Shown one piece after another: positions 7,141-13,361 of a DNA stretch of 13,361 nucleotides; position 1 is the stretch's first letter, and each line of letters begins with the position of its first letter. The stretch is taken from positions 1-13,361 of the forward strand of contig CAJWWH010000042.1 of assembly GCA_913048545.1 (NCBI GenBank). The letters are read 5' to 3'. The translations under genes were made by a program, and so were the position numbers. Origin of the DNA: an uncultured Opitutia bacterium. GTDB lineage: Bacteria; Verrucomicrobiota; Verrucomicrobiae; Opitutales; MB11C04. The notes under the pieces were generated by a model. The model was not told the origin of the DNA, did not search any database, and saw only the letters and a program-made list of their open reading frames with translations.

Positions 7141-8397
7141 ATGAAAAATTTTGCTTATTCTAAAACCCGCCGTGGATTTCTTACCAAATCTGCCACTGGC
7201 GCGACCGCAGCGACCATTCTTCCGCGCCACATTTTTGGTGCTCCCCATGTGCCACCATCCGAAAAATTCGGCACCGCTTTAATCGGATGCGGAGGGCGTG
7301 GCCCAGGCACTTATTCTCAATTGTGCAAGGGATTGGATGTTGAACTTGTGGGAGCATGCGATGTCAACCTCGACCGGGCAGAAAGATTTTCGCAAGCGAG
7401 AAGCAAGGGAAAAGCGGACGTCTATCAGGATTTTCGTAAATTACTGGAACGCAAAGACCTGGACTTAATAGCAATTGCCACACCCCCTCATTGGCACGCT
7501 AGCATATCCATTGCCTCAGCGGAGGCCGGCATGGATGTTCTCTGCGAGAAACCGATGACCCGGTTTGTGGCCGAAGGACGTGCGGTGGTTAACGCTTTCA
7601 AACGGTACGGACGGATTTTTCAGATCGGTACTTTCGGCCGGTTTACCAGAAGCAAGGACAAGCACTCGGTACTCAAACACAAGATTATGTCCAGTGGTCT
7701 ACTTAAAGATTGCCGGGTAGTTCGTAAGAAAAAAGGGGGATTGAAAGTGAAACAATGGAGTGGCACCCCGGGAATTGCACCCCAGACACTTCCTGAAAAC
7801 CTGGATTGGGACTTGTATTGTGGTCCTTCTCCCTGGAAACCCTATGAGAGCAGACGGACAGGTGGAACCCATCGTGGATACTGGGACTATGAAGGCGGTG
7901 GAATGTGCGATATGGGACAACACCACTTTGACCCCGAGCAATGGACTTATGCAAAAGACCACACAAGTCCGGTCAAGATTACCCCTTTCGCACCCCCGGC
8001 TCATCCGGAAGTAACCGGAATGTGGGCGTGGGTGGAACTCCAATATGCGGACGGCTTTAAATTTGTGATGGAAAGCACCGAGTGGGGTCCATCTTATGAA
8101 CAAGATGTGGTTCGTGATGTGTCTATGAACGATCTTTCAGTTGAAGATCAGAAAAAGATCAGTGAAATGCCCGACCCCGACCCTCTACTTTCTTTTGGTG
8201 AAGCCGTAAAGCAGAGGAAAGAGGCAGGTGGGAATCCAGAAGCGGCTCACCGGGCGGCATGCATACTACATCTGGCCAACCTGGCCATCCGCCTGGGCCG
8301 TACGCTTAATTACAATCCTGACAAGGAAATATTCATCAACGATGAGGAAGCTAACCGCTTTCTCAATCCCCCGATGAGTGCTCCCTGGCGAGTCTAA
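7141..8397 (+). CDS. Tat-exported Gfo/Idh/MocA-family oxidoreductase
   Basis: A 418-aa NAD(P)-dependent sugar oxidoreductase-type protein (PF01408 fold). The N-terminus has a twin-arginine signal (T9-R-R-G-F-L14) followed by an alanine-rich hydrophobic stretch, so it would be exported folded with its cofactor. The Rossmann site is IGCGGRG at 48-54. The family Glu-Lys-Pro motif is E136-K-P138, within CEKPM. The second domain carries WDYEGGGMCDMGQHHFD (248-264), whose Asp and His residues are the usual substrate-site positions of this exported subgroup. Relatives oxidise sugars, often to 3-keto forms, or act as NAD-dependent glycosidases (GH109 type). It leads a tight five-gene run that ends in a DUF1080 gene, its known kind of partner. 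ATG 7141 is the natural start, because it precedes the Tat motif. The exact substrate is unknown. Confidence 0.92.
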   Translation: MKNFAYSKTRRGFLTKSATGATAATILPRHIFGAPHVPPSEKFGTALIGCGGRGPGTYSQLCKGLDVELVGACDVNLDRAERFSQARSKGKADVYQDFRKLLERKDLDLIAIATPPHWHASISIASAEAGMDVLCEKPMTRFVAEGRAVVNAFKRYGRIFQIGTFGRFTRSKDKHSVLKHKIMSSGLLKDCRVVRKKKGGLKVKQWSGTPGIAPQTLPENLDWDLYCGPSPWKPYESRRTGGTHRGYWDYEGGGMCDMGQHHFDPEQWTYAKDHTSPVKITPFAPPAHPEVTGMWAWVELQYADGFKFVMESTEWGPSYEQDVVRDVSMNDLSVEDQKKISEMPDPDPLLSFGEAVKQRKEAGGNPEAAHRAACILHLANLAIRLGRTLNYNPDKEIFINDEEANRFLNPPMSAPWRV

Positions 8398-8419
8398 ACC
8401 TCAAACCAACTTCTTGCTG

Positions 8420-9250
8420 ATGAAAACCATCGAAATCATTCAAGCCTTTCCACAGCCTGACGGAAAAATACTTCGTACCATTGACAAAGACGCCTGCGAA
8501 CAGGCAGTGGAGGATATCCTGAAGGGAGGAAAAAAAATCGTCCAGGAAATCATTGACCTTATTCTGGAACCGGGAAATGGCGACGATGTCCGCCCAAGAC
8601 ACGCCCTTCATGCCACCGCCATCCGGGTTGGAGGAAAAGAGAGAAAAACGGTAAGAAAAGAATTCTCCGCCCACTTGGCCAGTACTTTGGCTGATGATCG
8701 TCCCCTCGCAGTAAAAGGGTTCATAATCCGACAGTTGCAGATTTGTGGCGGACGGGAACAGGCAGAAAAAATAGCTCCCTTTCTTATTAATCCGAATGAA
8801 CATATTTATGAATACGCGGCTCAGGCATTGCAGGCAATTGGCGTGGGAACCGTGGGTCACTTTAGGAAAGCATACCCCCAGGCCTCAGGATATTGCAGGC
8901 TCACCATTCTTCAGGCCCTCGGAGTTTTGGAAGACAAAAAATCCCGCAATTACTTTTTGAATGCGGTTGAGGATAAGGATCTTGAAATCCGTCTTGCTGG
9001 AATGTGGGGTCTAATGAAAATTACATCCTCCAAGGATATCGGTGTTTTACTTTCCCAATCGGAAAAGGAAAAGGGCTGGGGTCGAATTAAGGCAACTGCC
9101 TATTGTTTTGAGCTCGCCGAAAAGCTTACCGAAAAGGGACATACAGAAGATGCCAGCAATATCTACAGACAGATCAAAAATTCGCGAAAAGAAAAAGCAG
9201 ATAACTATCTTCGCGAGTCGGCCGACCAGGGATTATCTCTCCTAAAATAA
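8420..9250 (+). CDS. HEAT-repeat-like helical protein, cytoplasmic
   Basis: A 276-aa helical protein built of repeating helix pairs of about 30-35 residues. Recognisable turns include RPLAVKGFIIRQLQICGG, EYAAQALQAIG, RLTILQALGVLEDKKS and EIRLAGMWGLMKI, the A-L-G/D pattern of HEAT or PBS-lyase-type repeats. Such proteins are binding scaffolds; no catalytic residues are apparent. There is no signal peptide, which sets it apart from the exported products around it. I chose ATG 8420, 22 nt after the oxidoreductase stop. An in-frame ATG at 8378 would add 14 residues but lies inside the preceding gene and looks less natural. Its place in the run suggests a link to the same process, for example handling or folding of the Tat substrate, but that is speculation. 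Confidence 0.78.
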   Translation: MKTIEIIQAFPQPDGKILRTIDKDACEQAVEDILKGGKKIVQEIIDLILEPGNGDDVRPRHALHATAIRVGGKERKTVRKEFSAHLASTLADDRPLAVKGFIIRQLQICGGREQAEKIAPFLINPNEHIYEYAAQALQAIGVGTVGHFRKAYPQASGYCRLTILQALGVLEDKKSRNYFLNAVEDKDLEIRLAGMWGLMKITSSKDIGVLLSQSEKEKGWGRIKATAYCFELAEKLTEKGHTEDASNIYRQIKNSRKEKADNYLRESADQGLSLLK

Positions 9251-9268
9251 ACCTTAACCTAGTTATTT

Positions 9269-10516
9269 ATGCGTCCTTTTTCCTTCCTATTCATCCTTGC
9301 TCAATTAGTTCATTCCCAACCCATCCAATGGAACCAGTTCCGCGGACCCAATGGAAACGGGGATGCAGGGAAGGCCAATTTACCCATCCAATTTTCAGAA
9401 ACTAAGAATTTAACCTGGAAAACCCCCATGCCTGGAAAAGCCTGGTCATCCCCGGTGGTAAAAGATGGAAGGGTGTGGATTACCAATGCCGAGGAAGACG
9501 GATTTAAAATGTGGGCAATTCAACTGGACTGGATAACGGGTGAACCGTTGAAAAAGATTTTGGTGTTTGAAAATAAAGAACCCCAGTTTTGCCACCCAAT
9601 GAACAGCTATGCCACCCCCACTCCTGTAATCGCCGGAAATCAGGTTTTCGTTCATTTTGGCTCCCATGGAACGGCTGCCCTGGACGTCAATACGGGACGG
9701 AAAATTTGGGAAAGACGGGATTTTAAATGCGATCACTACCGCGGTGCAGCGGCTTCCCCCATTCCCCATCTTGATACGCTGATTGTTCATTTCGACGGCC
9801 ATGATTTACAGTATATTGTCTGCCTCAGTCAGCAAACGGGGAAAACTATTTGGAAAAAAGAACGGGCCTATGACTTCAAAACTGACAACGGTGACCGGAA
9901 AAAAGCATACTGCACACCCACCGTGATCGAACACAATGGCCGTCTCGAACTTATCAGCCCGGGTGCCGTGGCCACCGAATCCAGAAATCCCCAGAACGGA
10001 GATTTGTATTGGACCGTGAGAACGGGGGGAATGAATTCCTCTTCACGCCCAATTCTCAGTGACGGAATTGTCTTTGTATTCTGCGGCATGGGTTCGATGT
10101 CGGCAATTAAACCAGGCGGAAAAGGGGATGTAGATGATACTCACCTGGTTTGGAATCGCCGCAAAGTGGTACCCAAGAAATCCTCTCCTCTTTTACTGGG
10201 AGATTATTTATTTATGGTATCAGACGAAGGCGTGGCCTCCTGCAACAACCCTAAGACCGGAGAAGTTTACTGGGCGGAACGCCTGGGCGTGAAGGGTCAG
10301 TGTGCATCCTCCCCCATACACGCGAATGGGAAAATTTACTCTTTTTCAAGCTCGGGTGACTGCGTGGTGTTTGCACCTGACCCCCAGGGACTCAAAATTA
10401 TCAGCCGCAATAAATTGGACAATGGTTGCATGGCATCTCCTGCAGTGGTCGGTAATTCTCTGCTTGTGAGAACCAAGGAAAACTTATATCGATTTGATCG
10501 GTCCGATAGTCAATAA
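9269..10516 (+). CDS. Exported PQQ-like beta-propeller protein
   Basis: A 415-aa protein with a short signal peptide (MRPFSFLFILAQLVHS), followed by the WNQFRGPNGNG opening that is characteristic of PQQ-like (BamB-type) propellers from PVC bacteria. Blade-defining segments recur about every 45-60 residues: SSPVV (60), ATPTPV (115), ASPIP (162), CTPTVI (215), SSRPIL (258), SSPLLL (305), SSPIH (347) and ASPAVV (389). Several are followed by a strand and a T/NTG-x-x-x-W turn, such as NTGRKIW, QTGKTIW and KTGEVYW. About eight blades are therefore likely. No PQQ-ligand set or cytochrome motif is visible, so a dehydrogenase activity should not be assumed. Such proteins more often bind partners. It starts 18 nt after the HEAT gene and ends 10 nt before the next propeller gene. 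Confidence 0.88.
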   Translation: MRPFSFLFILAQLVHSQPIQWNQFRGPNGNGDAGKANLPIQFSETKNLTWKTPMPGKAWSSPVVKDGRVWITNAEEDGFKMWAIQLDWITGEPLKKILVFENKEPQFCHPMNSYATPTPVIAGNQVFVHFGSHGTAALDVNTGRKIWERRDFKCDHYRGAAASPIPHLDTLIVHFDGHDLQYIVCLSQQTGKTIWKKERAYDFKTDNGDRKKAYCTPTVIEHNGRLELISPGAVATESRNPQNGDLYWTVRTGGMNSSSRPILSDGIVFVFCGMGSMSAIKPGGKGDVDDTHLVWNRRKVVPKKSSPLLLGDYLFMVSDEGVASCNNPKTGEVYWAERLGVKGQCASSPIHANGKIYSFSSSGDCVVFAPDPQGLKIISRNKLDNGCMASPAVVGNSLLVRTKENLYRFDRSDSQ

Positions 10517-10526
10517 TTTTTAATAA

Positions 10527-11501
10527 ATGAAAAAAAAGATCCTCCTAATCAACCTCCTGTTTAACGCGGTTTCCTTGTTTGCCAAAGATTCCTGGAAATC
10601 ACAGCCCAATTGGTTAGAGCTTCCCGACAATCGTGAAAAAGTGGGAAATATGCACGGTGATATTGCTGTGAGCTCAAAGGGTGACATCTATGTAAGTGTG
10701 GGCGACCCCAGGGCAGGCTTGCAGGTTTATGGAGATAACGGAAAGTGGAAACGCAATGTTCCAAAAGCTCCGAGTGATCTGCATGGCTTCGTTATAAAAA
10801 AAGAAGGAAAAGAGGAATTTATTTATGCGGTTCGTGTGGGTGGAGGTGAACTCCTTAAATTGACTCTGGACGGTAAAACTGTTTTGAAAATCCCTGCTTC
10901 TTCCATTCCGGATGAATTCAAAAGAAAAGGCAAAGACGGAAAACCTTTCGTCCGGTTGACTGGAGCCGATGTATCCGCAAATGGAGATATCTTTTTGACC
11001 GATGGCTATTCTTCCGATCATATTCACCGATTTGATAAAAAGGGTAAGTATTTAAACTCCTTTGGGGGAAAAGATGCACCCTATGGGTTTCGCACCCTCC
11101 ACAAACTGGTCATAGATTCACGTTTCAACCCAGCACGGATTATTGGGATGGATCGGGCTAACAACCGAGTGGTCCATTTGGGACTCGATGGCAAGTTCAT
11201 CGGAGTGGTGGAAGAAGGTCTTTTACTTCCTGCCTGCGTTCATATTCATGGTGACTGGGCGGTTATTGGAGAACTGCGCGGACGCGTGACTATCCTCGAT
11301 AAAAAAGGCAATATCTATGCCCAAGTTGGAGGAAATAGTAAAAAAGACGAAATAGGAACCAACAGAACTCCACCGACAAAATGGCGCGAAGGCATTGTCA
11401 CTGCACCCCATGGCATAACCTGTAATGCCAAAGGGGATATCTTTGTTGCGGAATGGAACATTACCGGGAGAGTTCATAGGTTTAACCATGTCTTAGATTA
11501 G
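10527..11501 (+). CDS. Exported NHL-type beta-propeller protein
   Basis: A 324-aa protein with a signal peptide (MKKKILLINLLFNAVSLFAK) and a six-bladed NHL-like propeller. Blades are marked by the D-I-A/G-D-I-Y pattern: MHGDIAVSSKGDIYVS (42), LTGADVSANGDIFLTDG (144), LHKLVIDSRFNPARI (191) and APHGITCNAKGDIFVAEW (293), with H-R-F-D-K-K-G turns between them. The closing AEWNITGRVHRF resembles propellers often annotated as peptidyl-alpha-hydroxyglycine alpha-amidating lyase-like. The catalytic residues of that lyase cannot be confirmed by eye, so this is a family resemblance only. Spacing of 10 nt upstream and 13 nt downstream puts it inside the operon. It may bind sugars or act as a lyase or epimerase. 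Confidence 0.85.
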   Translation: MKKKILLINLLFNAVSLFAKDSWKSQPNWLELPDNREKVGNMHGDIAVSSKGDIYVSVGDPRAGLQVYGDNGKWKRNVPKAPSDLHGFVIKKEGKEEFIYAVRVGGGELLKLTLDGKTVLKIPASSIPDEFKRKGKDGKPFVRLTGADVSANGDIFLTDGYSSDHIHRFDKKGKYLNSFGGKDAPYGFRTLHKLVIDSRFNPARIIGMDRANNRVVHLGLDGKFIGVVEEGLLLPACVHIHGDWAVIGELRGRVTILDKKGNIYAQVGGNSKKDEIGTNRTPPTKWREGIVTAPHGITCNAKGDIFVAEWNITGRVHRFNHVLD

Positions 11502-11514
11502 GATTATCAAACTA

Positions 11515-12144
11515 ATGGAATTCATGAATAAAAATAGCCTTTTAAATCTGAGCGTTCTAGCCGTTTTATGCTTTTTCTCTTCTTCGCTTGTAGGAAAAAA
11601 GGATATATCTAAAGAATCATCCGATCTTTTAGGTAAACACGGACTCAAGGGATGGAAGGTCCCAAAAGGCAATGAGGCTTCAAAATGGTATAAGGTAACC
11701 AATAATATCCTTGAAGTAAGAAGTGGACCCAAGAAAAAAGGCTCGGTTCTATGGACTGAAAAGGAATACCAAGACTTTGAAGTTAGTTTGGGATTTCGTT
11801 TTATTGAAGGAACCATTGATTCAGGAATTCATCTAAGAAATTCAGATCAGATCCAAATAGGAATTTCCGGTTCACTTAAGAGAGATATGACCTGCTCTCC
11901 ATACATTCCGGGTAAAGGTTATCCAGTAGAGGCCAAGAATATTAAAAAACTACTCAAGCCAAAAGGTTGGAATCAAATGCGCATTCGAGCAGTTGGCCAA
12001 AATTACACCGTATGGTTACAGCAAGAAGAGGTGATGAAGTATAAATCATCCTCGGCAAAAGAAAAAGGGCCTATAGGTATCCAACTGCACGGAAGTCGAA
12101 ACATGAAAATTGATTTTAAGGGTATTTTGGTTAAGGAACTTTAG
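11515..12144 (+). CDS. Exported DUF1080 (3-keto-disaccharide hydrolase fold) protein
   Basis: A complete 209-aa DUF1080 protein (PF06439) with a signal peptide ending near SSSLVG. The domain begins with the LLGKHGLKGWKVP strand (38-50), then VLWTEKEYQDFEVSLGFRF (78-96), DSGIHLRN (102-109), a GYP-containing loop with C127, KGWNQMRIRAVGQNYTVWL (150-168) and GPIGIQLHG (185-193). Members cleave 3-keto-glycosides made by Gfo/Idh/MocA oxidoreductases, which fits this gene closing an operon that such an oxidoreductase opens. It is a divergent paralogue of the partial gene at the window start. ATG 11515 is preceded by AGGA at 11500-11503; ATG 11524 (MNKNSLL) would give a more classic signal peptide and is nearly as likely. 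Confidence 0.88.
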   Translation: MEFMNKNSLLNLSVLAVLCFFSSSLVGKKDISKESSDLLGKHGLKGWKVPKGNEASKWYKVTNNILEVRSGPKKKGSVLWTEKEYQDFEVSLGFRFIEGTIDSGIHLRNSDQIQIGISGSLKRDMTCSPYIPGKGYPVEAKNIKKLLKPKGWNQMRIRAVGQNYTVWLQQEEVMKYKSSSAKEKGPIGIQLHGSRNMKIDFKGILVKEL

Positions 12145-12167
12145 AGGAGCATTATGAATTGCCTTGC

Positions 12168-12223
12168 AAGGGCATAAATAAAGAAGAAATCACAACATGA
12201 CATGATTCAGGCTTGCCCTTTTT
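12168..12223 (+). terminator. Possible intrinsic terminator after the DUF1080 gene
   Basis: AAGGGCA (12168-12174) can pair with TGCCCTT (12214-12220), and a T run continues to 12223. The stem has 7 bp, but the loop is about 39 nt, longer than in a typical terminator. It sits 24 nt beyond the operon's last stop codon, where a terminator is expected. The 103-nt gap before the M20 gene holds nothing else I can name. Confidence 0.35.
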
Positions 12224-12247
12224 AAAGCTCAGCCAAATTCTTTTTGC

Positions 12248-13361
12248 ATGCCAAGCAAATCTCCGGTCACTCGATTACTTTCAGACCTTGTCTCTATACC
12301 AAGTATAAACCCATCCCTTGCCCCATCGAACTCCAAATTAACCGGAGAGGAAGGGGTAGCTACCCTTCTTGCCGATCAAGCGGGCAAATTAGGAATAGAA
12401 ATCCAAAGACAGGCAGTTTTACCGGGTCGGAAAAATATTCTTCTTCGCTTAAAGCCCAAGGGTAAAATTAAGTCGCGGGTTATGTTAGCTCCCCACATGG
12501 ATGTGGTACCGGCAGAAGAAAATGCATTTAAACCTAAAATTAAAAATGGTAAATTACATGGCAGAGGAGCATGCGATACGAAAGGTTCAATGGCTGCTTT
12601 TTTCCAGGCTTTTTGTGATTTGGCGAAAAACGGCCCCTTTCCACTGAGCACGGAAGTTATCTTCGTGGGATTAGTCGATGAGGAATTCGGGCAGGCAGGG
12701 TCGCGAAAACTGGCTAAGTCTGGTCCTCAAGCCGACCTTGCGATTGCAGGCGAACCCACCGAGCTTAAAGTGGTCACTGCCCATAAGGGCAACTCGTGGC
12801 TACAACTTAAAACCACAGGCCTCGCAGCGCATGGTGCCACTCCAAAGAATGGTAAAAATGCAATTGAAACCATGACTCCCATTCTAAAAACCCTATTTCA
12901 TGATTACCCCAAAATATTAAGCAAACGAACCCATCCGTTACTCGGTTCTCCCACTCTCAATATTGGAAAAATTTCAGGGGGTAACCAGCCCAATATTGTC
13001 GCTGATAAATGCATCATTGATCTGGATAGACGAACGATTCCCGGAGAGAATGAGGATTCAATCAAAAAAGAACTCATGTCTCTATTCCGGCAGCAAAAAC
13101 TGCCCGCCCCCGATTTCTCAAGCACTCGTTCTGTACCGTGCCCACCCTTGGATACAGATCCAAATCTTCCCTTCGTTCAAACTCTGCTACGGGCATCTAA
13201 AAAAAGAAAAACTCATGGGGTATCCTACTTTACAGATGCTTCACCAATCGCGATGGGTGGAACTCCGGCCGTTGTTTTTGGTCCGGGTAATATTGCACAA
13301 GCACACGCAAGGGATGAATTTATAGATATTTTACAATTGGAGGAAGCCTACAAAATAATCA
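12248..13361 (+). CDS. M20-family metallo-amidohydrolase (ArgE/DapE/CPG2-like), 3' end missing
   Basis: The reading frame from ATG 12248 stays open to the window end, giving 371 residues; family length suggests only about 10-30 are missing. All binuclear zinc ligands of M20 enzymes are visible: H83 and D85 in APHMDVVP, D110 in GRGACDTKG, E145-E146 in VDEEFGQAGS, E169 in AGEPTE and H353 in AQAHARDE. H195 in AAHGATP marks the dimerisation domain. There is no signal peptide, so it acts in the cytoplasm on N-acyl amino acids or small peptides. Whether it is acetylornithine deacetylase, succinyl-diaminopimelate desuccinylase or a carboxypeptidase cannot be settled here. It follows a 103-nt gap that may hold a terminator, so it is probably not part of the preceding operon. 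No Shine-Dalgarno is seen; the next in-frame ATG (12482) would cut into the first metal-site domain. Confidence 0.92.
   Translation, partial: MPSKSPVTRLLSDLVSIPSINPSLAPSNSKLTGEEGVATLLADQAGKLGIEIQRQAVLPGRKNILLRLKPKGKIKSRVMLAPHMDVVPAEENAFKPKIKNGKLHGRGACDTKGSMAAFFQAFCDLAKNGPFPLSTEVIFVGLVDEEFGQAGSRKLAKSGPQADLAIAGEPTELKVVTAHKGNSWLQLKTTGLAAHGATPKNGKNAIETMTPILKTLFHDYPKILSKRTHPLLGSPTLNIGKISGGNQPNIVADKCIIDLDRRTIPGENEDSIKKELMSLFRQQKLPAPDFSSTRSVPCPPLDTDPNLPFVQTLLRASKKRKTHGVSYFTDASPIAMGGTPAVVFGPGNIAQAHARDEFIDILQLEEAYKII

Noticed and set aside
8378..8419. Earlier ATG for the HEAT-repeat gene
   Set aside because: The added residues (MLPGESKPQTNFLL) overlap the end of the oxidoreductase gene and add no domain; ATG 8420 is preferred.
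12244..12465. 73-aa open frame near the start of the M20 gene
   Set aside because: It overlaps the M20 frame that begins at 12248 and lacks any motif. The M20 frame is supported by all metal ligands.
1..13361. CRISPR array, tRNA, insertion sequence or attachment site
   Set aside because: No spaced direct repeats, cloverleaf sequence, transposase motif or terminal repeats were recognised on reading both strands.

Overview
The window reads as chromosomal DNA from a glycan-degrading bacterium of the PVC group. My best guess is a marine-type Verrucomicrobiota (Opitutae-like), with Planctomycetota or a relative as the alternative. The guess rests on gene content: DUF1080 (3-keto-disaccharide hydrolase fold) proteins, a secreted sulfatase, a Tat-exported Gfo/Idh/MocA oxidoreductase, PQQ-like and NHL-like beta-propellers, a HEAT-repeat protein and a secreted CIA30-domain protein, on moderate-to-low GC DNA. 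No rRNA, tRNA, CRISPR array, insertion sequence or prophage gene was seen. Taxonomy is inferred from gene families only.

Layout. (1) Positions 1-5554, plus strand: the 3' end of a DUF1080 protein, a large exported beta-propeller protein of 861 aa whose second half is an internal duplication, a sulfatase that overlaps it by 4 nt, and a class C beta-lactamase-fold serine hydrolase. The close spacing suggests one operon of exported proteins. (2) Positions 5623-6970, minus strand: a CIA30-domain protein, then a VapC-like PIN toxin with a Phd/VapB-like antitoxin. A 26-bp AT-rich imperfect palindrome lies just upstream of the antitoxin start. (3) Positions 7141-12144, plus strand: a second tight run of Gfo/Idh/MocA oxidoreductase (Tat signal), HEAT-repeat protein, PQQ-like propeller, NHL-like propeller and a second, complete DUF1080 protein. 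(4) Positions 12248-13361: an M20-family metallo-amidohydrolase, cut by the window end just before its C-terminus.

How it may work together (inference). Gfo/Idh/MocA oxidoreductases and DUF1080 enzymes are known partners in glycoside cleavage that proceeds through 3-keto sugars. Finding two DUF1080 genes, an exported oxidoreductase and a sulfatase together suggests that sulfated or otherwise protected glycosides are processed outside the cytoplasm. The propeller proteins would be binding or catalytic accessories of unknown function. The toxin-antitoxin pair and the M20 enzyme look like neighbours rather than pathway members. The least understood items are the duplicated 861-aa propeller protein and the sulfatase with an altered metal-site motif.
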